From contig NW_019775488.1 of assembly GCF_001039355.2 (NCBI RefSeq), forward strand, positions 55,187 through 119,186: 64,000 nt of DNA, given 5' to 3'. The notes below the pieces were generated by a model. It made no database searches, was not told the DNA's origin, and saw only the letters and a program-made list of their open reading frames with translations. Position 1 is the stretch's first letter. Every line of letters begins with the position of its first letter. This stretch comes from Lingula anatina (lineage: Eukaryota; Brachiopoda; Lingulata; Lingulida; Lingulidae). Shown here in pieces: positions 38,751-61,989 of this stretch. The position numbers and the translations under genes are program-made.

Positions 38751-39113
38751 TTTTATTTTTGTAACATACCTATATATTTACTGACCGGACGGTGTCATTT
38801 AAGTCATTTAAGTTGTGCAAAGAACAAATACAAACTTACCACCAATTATTGTTCTGATGAGAGAGGCATGTCCAGGACAGTCTACAAGAGTGAACTGAAG
38901 TTTGTCATAGCTTCCATGTTGACGCAGATGCTCTGGTATATCTACGGTGAACGAGGAAAATCCTAAATCAAGTGTGATTCCCCTTTCCCTACTTTGCGGA
39001 TTTTTATCGAACGAGGCTGTACTTGCAACAGTGCTCAAAGCTTTTGTCAAGCTAGTTTTCCCACTATCAATATGTCCCAAAACACCTACATTGAAATTCA
39101 GTGTGCCTTGCAT
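32084..39113 (-). CDS. EEFSEC: EEFSEC, selenocysteine-specific translation elongation factor
   Basis: This SelB-type GTPase delivers Sec-tRNA to the ribosome at UGA codons together with SECIS-bound SBP2. Six exons in transcript order: 39113-38840, 37623-37454, 36981-36709, 34452-34369, 33777-33042, 32259-32084 (TGA). All junctions are GT-AG and in phase, giving 570 residues against about 596 in human. GTPase motifs: G1 GHIDSGKT at 13-20, G2 RERGIT at 42-47, G3 DCPGH at 78-82, G4 NKID at 132-135. Domain II carries DHCFSIRGQGTVMTGT. Exon 5 carries GDRVGICVTQFDPKLLERGL and domains III-IV, including DDYSVIGKSLFKKE and GQSGKFKV. The end KRYIYDPKKEMIQ matches the family's conserved carboxy terminus. 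The start ATG at 39113 gives the expected short MQGTLNFNVGVLGHIDSGK amino end. No broken motif is visible, so the animal very probably makes selenoproteins. Confidence 0.96.
34453..36708 (-). other. EEFSEC intron 3
   Basis: This 2.3-kb intron separates exon 3 from the small 84-bp exon 4. It contains a tRNA-like relic near 36418-36486, a short A-rich/AAAT tract near 36311-36341, and a repeated ccaaatatgga motif near 36070-36130. No coding exon was seen. Confidence 0.6.
36418..36486 (-). tRNA. tRNA-like relic (possible tRNA-derived SINE head)
   Basis: On the minus strand a perfect 5-bp T stem (GTAGG/CCTAC) encloses the loop TTTGAGT, a B-box-like sequence. The flanking arms TGCCATG and TATCGCA can form an acceptor stem with 6 of 7 pairs, and a 3-bp D stem (ACT/AGT) is possible. 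No good anticodon stem is found, so this is a decayed tRNA or SINE head and not a working tRNA gene. Confidence 0.4.
38664..38758. repeat. TTTA/TTTTA-rich low-complexity tract
   Basis: Mixed TTTA and TTTTA units in EEFSEC intron 1, ending about 80 bp from exon 1. Confidence 0.93.
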
Positions 39114-39939
39114 CTCAAAAAATAATTTCAGATTTTAGACTTAAGAGGATGAACCCAACACTCCGAAAAACATGCTTCCGTTTAGCACCGGCGAACGGCT
39201 ATGGCCATGCCTTCTCAGGCAACTAGACGTCATATAAGACAAACCGTACGTGCCCTCTCAGACCAGTTAGTTTTACTTGTAGATTCTAACGTCTTATGTG
39301 GTATCTGCACACTATTAGATATAGCCACTTTAGTTACATTTAAATGATTGTGTAGTGGTAACTTCTCTTAACGGTGTCTGACTACACGAAGAAGAAAAGA
39401 TCGTTTTAATAATTTTAGCACATGCGCAGATGCCCTTTTTTAAGCGCAACTGGTACGGGGAAGGTCCTATGAAGAATGATTTGGTCATTTTTTGTGTTTT
39501 TTTAGAACAAATTATAAATAATATATCTCACTGAATGCATTTAAGGGTGGAAATTGGACTTGAAATATATTTGATAATCTCCGGCTATTTCCGTCGCTAA
39601 TGTATTCCAATATGGTGGACCACAGGCACCGGTCGGAAGATGCCAGACAAATGATAGAGCCGAATAGCTGTATAAAACGCAATATTTTTCAAGTAAATCA
39701 CAAGACAGCCACCCTTGAAGTTCCAAGATAGAAGCGCATATACTTCATCTCGTGAGTGTGTTGTGTGGGAAGTAGATCGAATAGTCGAAACCGACGGACT
39801 GTCATAATTCAGCATACATTTCAGGATTTCGACGGCGACGGGTATCGATTTGGCATAATTTATTATGCTGTAGTTTGTGTTCCACAGAAAAAGCATTCTG
39901 TTAAACGCATTTTTAGGAATCAAGTAGCCACGCATCACG
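39114..39939. promoter_or_regulatory. Divergent EEFSEC / WDR47 promoter region
   Basis: The start codons of EEFSEC (minus) and WDR47 (plus) are 826 bp apart, head to head, so both promoters and 5' UTRs probably lie here. A CATGCGCA at 39421-39428 resembles an NRF1 half-site, common in housekeeping promoters. No convincing TATA box is placed for either gene. The region has no recognised repeat. Confidence 0.6.
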
Positions 39940-49726
<9,787 letters not shown>

Positions 49727-49790
49727 TGTGTGCACTCATTGGATATAACCTTATATGCTATAATGGACTACTGAGTACTTGCACTTCTAA

Positions 49791-49796
49791 ATTAAA
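49791..49796 (+). terminator. Candidate proximal poly(A) signal of WDR47
   Basis: ATTAAA lies 65 bp after the WDR47 stop. A canonical AATAAA lies further on at 51938-51943, so a long 3' UTR is also possible. The allele copy from 58070 onward carries the same signals. Confidence 0.4.
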
Positions 49797-50861
49797 TATA
49801 TCATATGTGTCTATGTACAAAAAAATCTAAGGTCAAAATACTTACCTTCATATGTTAATTTATATTTCTTTTACAAATTAGATTGTAAAGAAAGTAACTT
49901 TCTGGTGAAAAAAAGGTCACTTATCTTCAAAAAATAATAATAATAATGAAATATGTCTTTGAACTAAAGGTGTGTCAGTGATAATTATATACTGACCACT
50001 TAAATCAAGACTCATGGCTGTACATGATGTCATACAAAACTAGATTGTCAAGATTTTAGCTATATGGGTAAAATCTCAAGTGAAGATAATTTCCCCTCAT
50101 AACTAACATTTAAATTACACTGAAAACAAGTTGGATTGCTTCTACGTACTGTTGTTCAAAATATTATTGGACATTAATTAATTCTCTACCTTGATGCTGC
50201 TCTTCCAAGCCTTGTAACTGAGGTGCAGTGCATGCTTCCTTAGCAGTTTTACATCCAAAGAAAAACTCTGTGTTAATTAGTGCATGTTCATCACCCTCAG
50301 TGGTCAAAGTAAACCCATTGTTTATTCAGATTCAGTCGGCAAAGATCACTTGTTTACATAAATGCTTTTTGCAGTCAGACATACACTCTTTGTCTATTTT
50401 TAAAAGATGCCTCCAATAGATTTTCATTGGTTGTTCAGAAACACGAATTATGTCTTTTTTCATAAATTATGGGAAGCCGAAACCCATCAGAGAAAGATCA
50501 ATTCTACCTTTGATTTTTTGACTTTCAGCTTTTTTCATAGCCATTAATGAATCTTGATTATGATATATGTGATTAGGGATGACAACTTGCTTGATTTATT
50601 TAAGATTATTTAGGTCAGAGTGTAAGATGCAAGTCACCACCATTTTTTATTTATAAATGCTCATGATGTGCACAACTGAGCAAAAATAGTCATCATTTTG
50701 GTACAGATATAGTTCAAGGTTGTTTTACACAAAGTACAAAGAGGTTAACACATTAGCTAATGACTATCTTGGGTTGAGACATTTCATCAGAGTAGATGTC
50801 ATTAGAGAAAATGTAATGGACCTAGATGTTAATGGACTGGTATGGAACTGTCATAAAACCA

Positions 50862-50886
50862 TATATATATATATATATATATATAT
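50862..50886. repeat. (AT)n microsatellite
   Basis: Twelve AT units; the allelic copy at 59209-59230 is shorter, so the site is length-polymorphic. Confidence 0.93.
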
Positions 50887-50980
50887 AAGTTTAGGCAGTA
50901 GTTGGCAAACTGGGTTAGACAGTCTATGCTTCTCTCAACTGCTCATGTATGTTGTAGCGGGATCTGATTGCTACTTGCAG

Positions 50981-51043
50981 TGCAGGTGACTGCAAGATCT
51001 ATGTTACCGATTGTGAAACTGGGACACTCATACATGTCATGTC
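50981..51043 (+). pseudogene. Stray fragment of WDR47 exon 6 downstream of the gene
   Basis: About 60 bp (tgcaggtgactgcaagatct onward) repeats the part of exon 6 encoding GAGDCKIYVTDCETGT with several substitutions, then departs from exon sequence at atgtcagaaatt. It has no acceptor or donor and lies 1.25 kb after the stop codon. The allelic copy at 59322-59386 is closer to the exon. Confidence 0.8.
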
Positions 51044-51049
51044 AGAAAT

Positions 51050-53156
51050 TACAGAGGTTTATGGATGTTTGAGACATGCCCGAGTTCCAGCCAACTTCTT
51101 CATTTTTAAAATTCCGTGCATGCCTGCTTTTCATGTCTGAACATCAGCACCACACTTCAAATGTATGTTAGATGGCTGTTTGAACTGTCCCATATGTCTG
51201 TGTATGGTACCATAAAAATGAGCATTTGTGATTGGTGTGGCAACCCTCTGTGAGACTTGCTGGTGCATGCCACAATCCAGGTGAGGAGGCTGGCCAGTGT
51301 TTGACCTGGTGCTCTTGTACCACTTCAAGAGTTTAGCTTAAATATTTTTGTCAAAATTGTCCTAAACCACAACTGTTTTATCTGGGGTGGATTTAGGCCA
51401 TCTTCTGGGTCTTCCAGGAGACGGTCAGATTTTCAAGTTTACGTTGACGCTTATCTAATTTTTTCTGTAGGAAAACGGTCAAAAATGGAGGATGGATCAA
51501 TAAAGATAATTTGGAAGACTGTCAGAAAACATCTCTGGATCCACCACTGTTCATGGTCACTTTCCACACTTGTTATTTTAACCCTTCCCTTTTAAGTGTC
51601 ACTAGAAATGCAGATGTCCTAAAATTTGGAAAGGCTTTTCCAAGGGGAGGAGCTTTCAAATATTTTCAAGCTTAAAACAGAGTTTCACTGATTTTTATGG
51701 TATGGTAATTATTTATCAGTTCCATGGCAATACACTGTACAAACTTGAAATTTAGCCGTACTGTAGTCGGCTTTCCTTATTAGGCTAATTATTTTTAGGG
51801 TACTTTCCATGAAGCTCTTGTGCCATTGTAAAGTTTCCTTCATAGTTAACTTTTTTTATTTCAACCCTCCATGAATATGTGCTCATCATTTTTTTTACCT
51901 TATTTATTTGTGAATTGCTTGATGATAAAAAGAAATGAATAAATTTCTCTCAGAATGCTTACTGTTTTGTTATCATTGATTGTTGCAAGAAGTATTCTTG
52001 CCCAGATGCAAACTCAAAACAATAATGTTATTCAAACAACATCCATTGTACAGGATTCTGTGCAGTAGTTTAAATAAGTTCTTGAATTTTGAGTAGTTTC
52101 TATTTAAGAATCCATTGTTTAATCTCAATTGCCAAAGTGGTGGAAGGAGTGCTTCTTAATGCTGATTAAAGAATCTGTGTGTGTGCCAGAGGACAAGAGA
52201 AGCGAATATTCATAAATGAAATATTAATATTCTTTTATAATCTAGAAAATAGTTTATTCTGCTTGGAGCTGCAAAAGCCTGGTACCAAGAAACATACATT
52301 TTACCATGGCAACCAGAAGGGGCCATTAAAATCGAAGCAAGCGTCTTATGTGCACGCCATTTCACAAGAGGCACTGATGACCTCTTATGTCCATATATAA
52401 AATTTTGACATTCCACCCAAGATGTCGTAATCATCATATTGCTGTCTGGGATCATTGTAGAAGAAATTTGTCATATCTTACCTCATTTCAGAACTGATTT
52501 CACAATATAATTAAATTTGCCCACATTGCATATGTATTCACAGTGACGGCCTTTTTAAAGTTCACAATTTTAAAGCAGCATATACTCTGCATTTTTAGTA
52601 TTTGTTCACACTACTTGTTCAAATATTCTAAATCACCACGTGATAAAAATTGTTCTTCTGCTTTATACCTACTTGTGTCATTTTATAAATCCTAAAAATT
52701 AAAATCCGATTTATCACTAGATAAATTATTAATATGTAACTTCACAGGCCGCTGCATGTCTGATAACCTTTCAGTTATAATGCTTATGTACTGCAGATTT
52801 GCGACTTGCAACGATCTCTGGCGACTAGTTGCTACAACTCGCAAAAAGGTTTCTAAAAGAACGCCTGGTAAATATCTAGTCGCGCCGCTATTCATTTTTT
52901 TTTTTTTTTTTTTTTTGCCAACAAATGCATCTTATGTATTCTTTTACCAAGATTTTATGATTTGTGATCATTGTATCATATTATAGAAAGCAGGCATGAC
53001 AAAATATGAAAAAATAGTCTACATCCAAATTGCCCACCATCCTACGCCTATTTTATTGCGGTCACTTGCAACCTTCCATCAACATCTTTTTGAATGTTTG
53101 CGACCGGTAAGAAACTTGTTAGAGACCAAGCGACTAAAGACATTCATGGATGATTG
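51050..53156 (+). other. WDR47 downstream DNA / possible long 3' UTR
   Basis: No coding exon recognised. AATAAA at 51938-51943 may end a long WDR47 transcript. The segment is duplicated with small indels at 59390-61504 as the other allele. Confidence 0.5.
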
Positions 53157-53233
53157 TGTGTGTGTGTGTGTGGGGGGGGGGGGGGGNNNNNNNNNNNNNN
53201 NNNNNNNNNNNNNNNNNNNNNNNNNNNGGGGGG
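53157..53233. repeat. (GT)n plus poly-G tract with a 41-base gap
   Basis: A short GT run passes into at least 16 G, then Ns from 53187 to 53227, then more G. In the allelic copy the site (61505-61547) is a longer GT run with only seven G. Confidence 0.9.
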
Positions 53234-53689
53234 AGGTGGGGGGCTCATTACTCACTCACATGATGGTGCGTAATTTATCCCGTTCCAAGTTAGTATAAGC
53301 TCTTATTTTTATATGGATTCGTGTATTCCCGCGAGTTTTACATATGAACTTCCGAAAGGCTCACTGGAACGTCACGAACTATAGTGATCCAGAAATTAAA
53401 CTTACAGGGTTAATACTTTTAAGTATGGAATATTTTTTATCATTGTTATTTTTGAGCGAGATTAATATTTTTGGCTTTATTTATCAAAAAAAGTATATGG
53501 ATGAGTGATAAAAATATCCAGTTTTCTATTGTAAGATATTTTGGTCAATAATATCAAACCTGACATGAGATGTCATTCAAAATAAAAAAACACCCCCAGA
53601 AAACCATATCAACAGTTTGATGTTAGTATTATTTTTAAGCTAAGATATTAAAGAAAATGATAGCCTCCGGACAGTGATATGCTACCAGG

Positions 53690-54090
53690 GCCGTAGCCTG
53701 AGCAAAATGCCAGGGGGGGCAGTAAGCGGACACGAGGGGACGAAGCCCCCGAGGGGGGAGGGTGTGGATAAATTTTAAAAACTGTATGTATAATACTGCA
53801 TTCTGGTGCATTTTAACTGTTATTTATTGGTCAATCAGAAGTCAGAAATTGTGGGTTCATTTTGCCATAAGTACAGTCATTTTTTCAACACAACACGCCA
53901 ATTGGCCTGGGGGATAGCTCCCTCAGGGAGGGTGAGCTTTTTTGGCATGAACTGAGTTGGCTAAAAACAGTACACCTTTGTAAACAGATTGTTGAATGAT
54001 TGTCTAGTGGCCATGAGTGCCTTTTCTCACAGAATTGATACCAACTTTGCAATTATTTTTTTTTACCTTTGCGATTATTTTTTTTTGCTG
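53690..54090. mobile_element. Unidentified insertion in the other allele at the Tc1 position
   Basis: Begins gggccgtagcctgagcaaaa with a G/C-rich run (gggggg, gaagcccccgaggggg) and ends in poly-T before gctgtggaacg. It is absent from the second allele. The start resembles common invertebrate DNA-transposon ends, but no transposase is present. Confidence 0.4.
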
Positions 54091-54091
54091 T

Positions 54092-55533
54092 GGAACGAAA
54101 AGACAGAAGAGTGCAAAGAGGAGGACAAGGCTTTTGTACACCGAGGGTGGCGCAATGTACCGTTGTTTCTGCTGATTATGAAACCCATCGTTAGAAAATA
54201 AAGTTAGACAACGAGAAGCCAGTTTGGTACCGTGTTTACCGCAAACCATCATTAAGTAGAGATATCGAACAACAGCGACAGAAAAAAGCCAAGCTAGAAT
54301 CTGTCATATGCCTTTACAGAAACTGTCGTGCTAAAAAAACGAATTTGCTAAAATGAAATGTGCGATAGATGCTGTCCACAACATGGACTTGATAAATGTT
54401 ACTATCACTCAAAAGACATTTGGAAAGAGCTGAGGTTATTAGAACAACATCAAGACCCAGTATCGCAAAGTATGTATAACTGTTAAATAAGAAATGCTCT
54501 GAGCATGGGGTTAGTGGAGGTCACTGAAACTCCAAAAGATGGAAATTGCTTTTTACGCTGCTTAGCCCACCAACTCAATTTAATGAAAAAACAAAGTACA
54601 CCCACAGGGACGTGAGAGGACAAATTGTTAACTTTTTATCCAAACATCCCACTAATGCACATGGGGTGAATTACAGTAACTTCGTACCCGGTAATGACTG
54701 GGATGGTATCTCCAGGGTATGGCAGGAACATCCTGGGGTGGCCATATTGTACTGCAGGCAGCTTCGACACTGTACGGTGTGGATATAGGTCTAATGGTGG
54801 TGCCTAGCTTAGGCGAAGAAGCCTAACCATCCCGGTTTTTGCATTCCACGGCTGAAAATGGTGATGTCAATCAACCCAATATGATTATTCTCGGACATCT
54901 CGCAGAACACCACTATATTTCACTTCAGGCATTAAATTTTAGCTCTCCCAACGTCAAAAGCAGTAGCTCCAGTATCACAGCAGATGTTACATCTAATAAT
55001 GAACCTGGTAGAAATAATTTCACTTCGCCTAAAACTGAACTTAATATAAAGTATAACGATGTCAAGGAATATTTGTGTATAGAAGTGGAATCAAAAAACG
55101 AAATATATATTTATATACCTTTCAACAATACTAACAGTCACAGCCCGAATGAAAATGTAGGAGAGAATGGGGTACCCCTTCATAGAAATAATGCTCGTGT
55201 TATCAAATCCATGAAGCACGTGGAGAAAAGGGGGAAAACATTCAAGCGACAGATGATTTTGGGTGTGTCAGGTGGTGGAAGTGAGTTTTTGCTCATACCG
55301 GACGAAGATATGCTTATTTTTGACAATACATCTATATATATATGGACTCCTCTATTAGCACACGGTTAAATGATGTATGCTTTCAGTATTGGTTGTATTA
55401 TGTACACAAAGGTGACAGACGAGGAATTAGGATAGATGATGATGGTACAGTCAGTATGACTCATATGCAAGCTTCTGTACATGACGAATGGTTAACTTCA
55501 GTAAAGGAAGAAGTTTGTTGTGAATATTTTTAA
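54092..55533 (+). pseudogene. Decayed OTU-domain cysteine protease relic, allele 1
   Basis: In three frames the order of an OTU protease can be read: the catalytic Cys motif TPKDGNCFLRCLAHQ at about 54530-54575, then THRDVRGQIVNFL, then WGGHIVLQAA-like core near 54735, and the catalytic His region ILGHLAEHHYISLQ at about 54872-54915. A further open stretch runs to 55369 and, after a frame slip in a TA run at about 55332-55340, to 55533 (GDRRGIRIDDDGTVSMTH). A TAA precedes the Cys motif. OTU proteins remove ubiquitin; copies like this often ride on transposons. Not functional as read. Confidence 0.7.
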
Positions 55534-57020
55534 ATCCTCTTAATTGCTTATAATTTAAACCATCATATTTTAACACATAACCCCTGTAATTTTTTTGATA
55601 ATATCGTTGGATGAATTGACTGTGGATGTCAGAAAAATGTCTTTAAATGCTTTCTTATTTTGCAACATGCAATGATGGCGAAGACTGTAGCAACAACGTC
55701 CAACTGAGATATCAATTTTTGGCTGTATAGTTTGACTTGGAATGTTATCTTTCTTTCAATAAAAATCTTAGGCTATGCAAAAAATTCTTATGTTTTTGTA
55801 GAAGTTAATAATGATTGTATTTTATAGAAATACCACGGCTTTAGTTCACCTTTACTTTGAAAAATATTTATGTTGATTACATCATATTTAGAAAGTTGAC
55901 CTTCGCGTCGGATCAATGGATAAAATATTCTTTCAAAATGGCTATTCTACTGTTGGGATCCTAGTCTATTACTTTTTCGACTTACGCTACGTCATAATTA
56001 GTAAAAGTAGAAACGTAAACGACATTCTCTCAAGGTTACTTGTGTTATCTTCTATCTAAGTTTCAATTTTATCTTTGTAAGATGAGGGTGCTAGTCATTA
56101 ATGACATTAATTAGTGTTATTTGATGTAGGACTGTGGGGTGTTCATAAACTGTTATAAGGCATATTATTTATATTAAATAATTAACTTGTTTACTGCTAC
56201 ATGTATTGTTCAATGACACCACTTTGCCTTAAGTACCCTTCATGCACCTATCTGTTATCATAACGAAGTGCATTGTAATTCAGACCTGGGACCAGGCCAG
56301 TTCAAGAATGTATTGGGTAAACACGATTACGCAAGAATATAAGATTTGCTTCTAAAACACCGAGAGTTACTAGTTCTCAACATGCACCTGTGTGACAGTA
56401 GGTTTACATGATATGTAGTACTGTATGAATACAGAATAAATGATTTGCCGCCATGTCTGTTTTTGTCTTATAAGATTTGATGATATTTTCTTACTTCCGT
56501 ATGTTGTCTTCAACTGAACATGATGATGAATAGAAATACTTTTCTTTCCGTTTTTAGTCATATAATTCTCTACTAGCATTGCTCTTCTAAATTATTTTAA
56601 AGCAGTTTTTATGTTATACGGTAGCAGATTCCGGAAAAAAAGCTTTTTACAGACAAGAGATGTTCTTAGCCCTACGAAAAATCGGTTAATACGATATTTA
56701 ATCAGTGAAATCAAGAAAAGCGCCCCACTCCAATGTATCATTTTCCGCACTGTGGGTTCAAATACAGTAAACCTTCGCCCGCTTGTATTTATTTTCTTAT
56801 TACTTTCTTTGGTTTGAGAAATTATAATACTAGTTATCAAAGCTGCGGGGTCGTTTAAATGAAAATGTACGAATATGATACTAACCATTAGACCAAAGAA
56901 TTGATTAGCTTGCTAAATAATGAGAGCCTGGCCTGAATTTAGAGAAAACTTACATCTGACCCCTAAAAAATCCCAAAATTTTATTTCATGCCCGAAATCT
57001 GTAAATTTGACAATCAATTC
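55534..57020. other. Intergenic, single-copy part downstream of the OTU relic
   Basis: About 1.5 kb with no recognised gene or repeat. It runs into the single N at 57021, where the second allele of WDR47 begins abruptly. An AATAAA-type signal (caataaaaatctt) lies near 55758. Confidence 0.5.
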
Positions 57021-57217
57021 NTCATGTCTGGACACACAGGTGAATGTCATACTGGGGCACCCATTTGTGCTGTGTCTTTTCACCTGGTGAAAAAACAAAG
57101 ATTACATTCCATACTCTACTCCTTAAATATAGGTAGCTTTTGCATCCTTTTAAAAATATGCGTTTTACATTCCATTATTTACTATAGGTTTGATGTTCTT
57201 TCCATTTTTATTTCCAG

Positions 57218-58069
<852 letters not shown>

Positions 58070-59321
58070 TGTGTGCACTCATTGGATATAACCTTATATG
58101 CTATAATGGACTACTGAGTATTTGCACTTCTAAATTAAATATATCATATGTGTCTAGGTACAAAAAAATCTAAGGTCACAATACTTACCTTCATATGGTA
58201 ATTTATATTTCTTTTACAAATTAGATTGTAAAGAAAGTAACTTTCTGGTGTAAAAAAGGTCACTTAACTTCAAAAAATAATAATAATAATGAAAAATGTC
58301 TTTGAACTAAAGGTGTGTTAGTGATAATTATATACTGACCACTCAAATCAAGACTCATGGCTGTACATGTTGTCATACAAAACTAGATTGTCAAGATTTT
58401 AGCTATATGGGTAAAATCTCAAGTGGAGAGAATTTCCCCTCATAACTAACATTTGAATTACACTGAAAACAAGTTGGATTGCTTCTACGTACTGTTGTGC
58501 AAAATATTATTCAGAATTTATTAATTCTCTACCTTGATGCTGCTCTTCCAAGCCTTGTAACTGAGGTGCAGTGCATGCTTCCTAAGCAGTTTTACATCAA
58601 AAGAAAAACTCTGTGTTAATTAGTGCATGTTCATCACCCTCAGTGGTCAAAGTAGACCCATTGTTTATTCAGATTCAGCCGGCAAAGATCACTTGTTTAC
58701 ATAAATGCTTTTTGCAGTCAGACATACACTCTTTGTCTATTTTTAAAAGATGCCTCCATTAGATTTTCATTGGTTGTTCAGAAACACGAATTATGTCTTT
58801 TTTCATAAATTATGGGAAGCCGAAACCCATCAGAGAAAGATCAATTCTACCTTTGGTTTTTTGACTTTCAGCTTTTTTCATAGCCATTAATGGATCTTGA
58901 TTATGATATATGTGATTAGGGATGACAACTTGCTTGATTTATTTAAGATTATTTAGATTGTGTCAGAGTGTAAGATGCAAGTCACCACCATTTTTTATTT
59001 ATAAATGCTCATGATGTGCACAACTGAGCAAAAAAAGTCATCATTTTGGTACAGATATAGTTCAAGGTTGTTTTACACTAAGTACAAAGAGGTTAACACA
59101 TTAGCTAATGACTATCTTGGGTTGAGACATTTCATCAGAGTAGATGTCATTAGAGAAAATGTAATGGACCTAGATGTTAATGGACTGGTATGGAACTGTC
59201 ATAAAACCATATATATATATATATATATATGTTTAGGCAGTAGTTGGCAAACTGAGTTAGACAGTCTATGCTTCTCTCAACTGCTCATGTATGTTGTAGT
59301 GGGATCTGATTGCTACTGGCA

Positions 59322-59386
59322 GTGCAGGTGACTGCAAGATCTATGTTACCGATTGTGAAACTGGGACACCCATACGTGTTATGTCA
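59322..59386 (+). pseudogene. Stray WDR47 exon 6 fragment, other allele
   Basis: Allelic counterpart of 50981-51043. It keeps cacccatacgtgttatgtc exactly as in exon 6, where the first allele has three changes, so the changes in the first allele arose after the duplication. Confidence 0.75.
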
Positions 59387-61501
59387 GAAATTACAGAGGT
59401 TTATGGATGTTTGAGACATTGCTGAGTTCCAGCCAACTTCTTCATTTTTAAAATTCCGTGCATGCCTGCTTTTCATGTCTGAACATCAGCACCGCACTTC
59501 AAATGTATGTTAGATGGCTGTTTGAACTGTCCCATATGTCTATGTATGGTACCATAAAAATGAGCATTTGTGATTGGTGTGGCAACACTCTGTGAGACTT
59601 GCTGGTGCATGCCACAATCCCAGTGAGGAGGCTGGCCAGTGTTTGACCTGGTGCTCTTGTACCACTTCAAGAGTTTAGCTTAAATATTTTTTTCAAAATT
59701 GTCCTAAACCACAACTGTTTTATCTGGGGTGGATTTAGGCCATCTTCTGGGTCTTCCAGGAGACGGTCAGATTTTCAAGTTTACGTTGACGCTTATATAA
59801 TTTTTTCTGTAGGAAAACGGTCAAAAATGGAGGATGGATCAATAAAGATAATTTGGAAGACTGTCAGAAAACATCTCTGGATCCGCCACTGTTCATGGTC
59901 ACTTTCCACACTTGTTATTTTAACCCTTCCCTTTTAAGTGTCACTAGAAATGCAGATGTCCTAAAATTTGGAAAGGCTTTTCCAAGGGGAGGAGCTTTCA
60001 AATATTTTCAAGCTTAAAACAGAGTTTCACTGATTTTTTTGGTATGGTGATTATTTATCAGTTCCATGGCAATACACTGTACAAACTTGAAATTTAGCCG
60101 TACTGTAGTCGGCTTTCCTTATTAGGCTAATGATTTTTAGGGTACTTTCCATGAAGCTCTTGTGCCATTGTAAAGTTTCCTTCATAGTTAACTTTTTTTT
60201 ATTTCAACCCTCCATGAATATGTGCTCATCATTTTTTTTACCTTATTTATTTGTGAATTGCTTGATGATAAAAAGAAATGAATAAATTTCTCTCAGAATG
60301 CTTACTGTTTTGTTATCATTGATTGTTGCAAGAAGTATTCTTGCCCAGATGCAAACTCAAAACAAAAATGTTATTCAAACAACATCCATTGTACAGGATT
60401 CTGTGCAGTAGTTTAAATAAGTTCTTGAATTTTGAGTAGTTTCTATTTAAGAATCCATTGTTTAATCTCAATTGCCAAAGTGGTGGGAGGAGTGCTTCTT
60501 AATGCTGATTAAAGAATCTGTGTGTGTGCCAGAGGACAAGAGAAGCGAATATTCATAAATGAAATATTAATATTCTTTTATAATCTAGAAAATAGTTTAT
60601 TCTGCTTGGAGCTGCAAAAGCCTGGTACCAAGAAACATACATTTGTTACCATGGCAACCAGAAGGGGCCATTAAAATCGAAGCAAGCGTCTTATGTGCAC
60701 GCCATTTCACAAGAGGCACTGATGACCTCGTTATGTCCATATATTAAATTTTGACATTCCACCCAAAACCTGTTGCAAAAGATGCCGTAATCATCATATT
60801 GCTGTCTGGGATCATTGTAGAAGAAATTTGTCATATCTTACCTCATTTCAGAACTGATTTCACAATATAATTAAATTTGCCCACATTGCATATGTATTCA
60901 CAGTGACGGCCTTTTTAAAGTTCACAATTTTAAAGCAGCATATACTCTGCATTTTTAGTATTTGTTCACACTACTTGTTCAAATATTCTAAATCACCACG
61001 TGATAAAAATTGTTCTTCAGCTTTATACCTACTTGTGCCATTTTATAAATCCTAAAAATTAACATCCGATTTATCACTAGATAAATTATTAATATATAAC
61101 ATCACAGGCCGCTGCATGTCTGATAACCTTTCAGTTTTAATGCTTATGTACTGCAGATTTGCGACTTGCAATGATCTCTGGCGACTAGTTGCTACAACTC
61201 GCAAAAAGGTTTCTAAAAGAACGTCTGGTAAATATCTAGTCGCGCCGCTATTCGTTTTTTTTTTTTTTTGCCAAAATGCATCTTATGTATTCTTATACCA
61301 AGATTTTATGATTTGTGATCATTGTATCATATTATAGAAGGCAGGCATGACAAAATATGAAAAAATAGTCTACATCCAAATTGGCCACCATCCTACGCCT
61401 ATTTTATTGCGGTCGCTTGCAACCTTCCAGCAACATCTTTTTGAATGCTTGCGACCGGTAAGAAACTTGTTAGAGACCAAGCGACTAAAGACATTCATGG
61501 A

Positions 61502-61539
<38 letters not shown>

Positions 61540-61989
61540 GGGGGGGACTCATTACTCACCCACATGATGGTGCGTAATTTATCCCGTTCCAAGTTAGTAT
61601 AAGCTCTTATTTTTATATGGATTCGTTTATTCCCGCGAGTTTTACATATGAATTTCCGAAAGGTTCACTGGAACGTCACGAACTATAGTGATCCAGAGAT
61701 TAAACTTACAGGGTTAATACTTTTAAGTATGGAATATTTTTATGATTGTTATTTTTGAGTGCAGATTAATATTTTTGGCTTTATTTATCAAAAAAGTATA
61801 TCGATGAGTGATAAAAATATCCAGTTTTCTATTGTAAGATATTTTGGTCAATAATATCAAACCTGACATAAGATGTCATTCAAAATAAAAGAACACCCCC
61901 AGAAAACCATATCAACAGTTTGATGTTAGTATTATTTTTAAGCTAAGATATTAAAGAAAATGATAGCCTCCGGACAGTGATATGCTACA

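Noticed and set aside
38472-38966. 164-codon plus-strand open frame within EEFSEC intron 1
   Set aside because: Mostly TTTA low-complexity and then the antisense of EEFSEC exon 1; no family resemblance.
54839-55369. Intact 176-residue gene
   Set aside because: It is only one frame-intact stretch of the larger OTU-like relic, without its own start context, and the other allele has a stop at the matching CIEVE position.
61370-61552. Minus-strand frame with a Thr/His repeat
   Set aside because: Translation of the (GT)n microsatellite.
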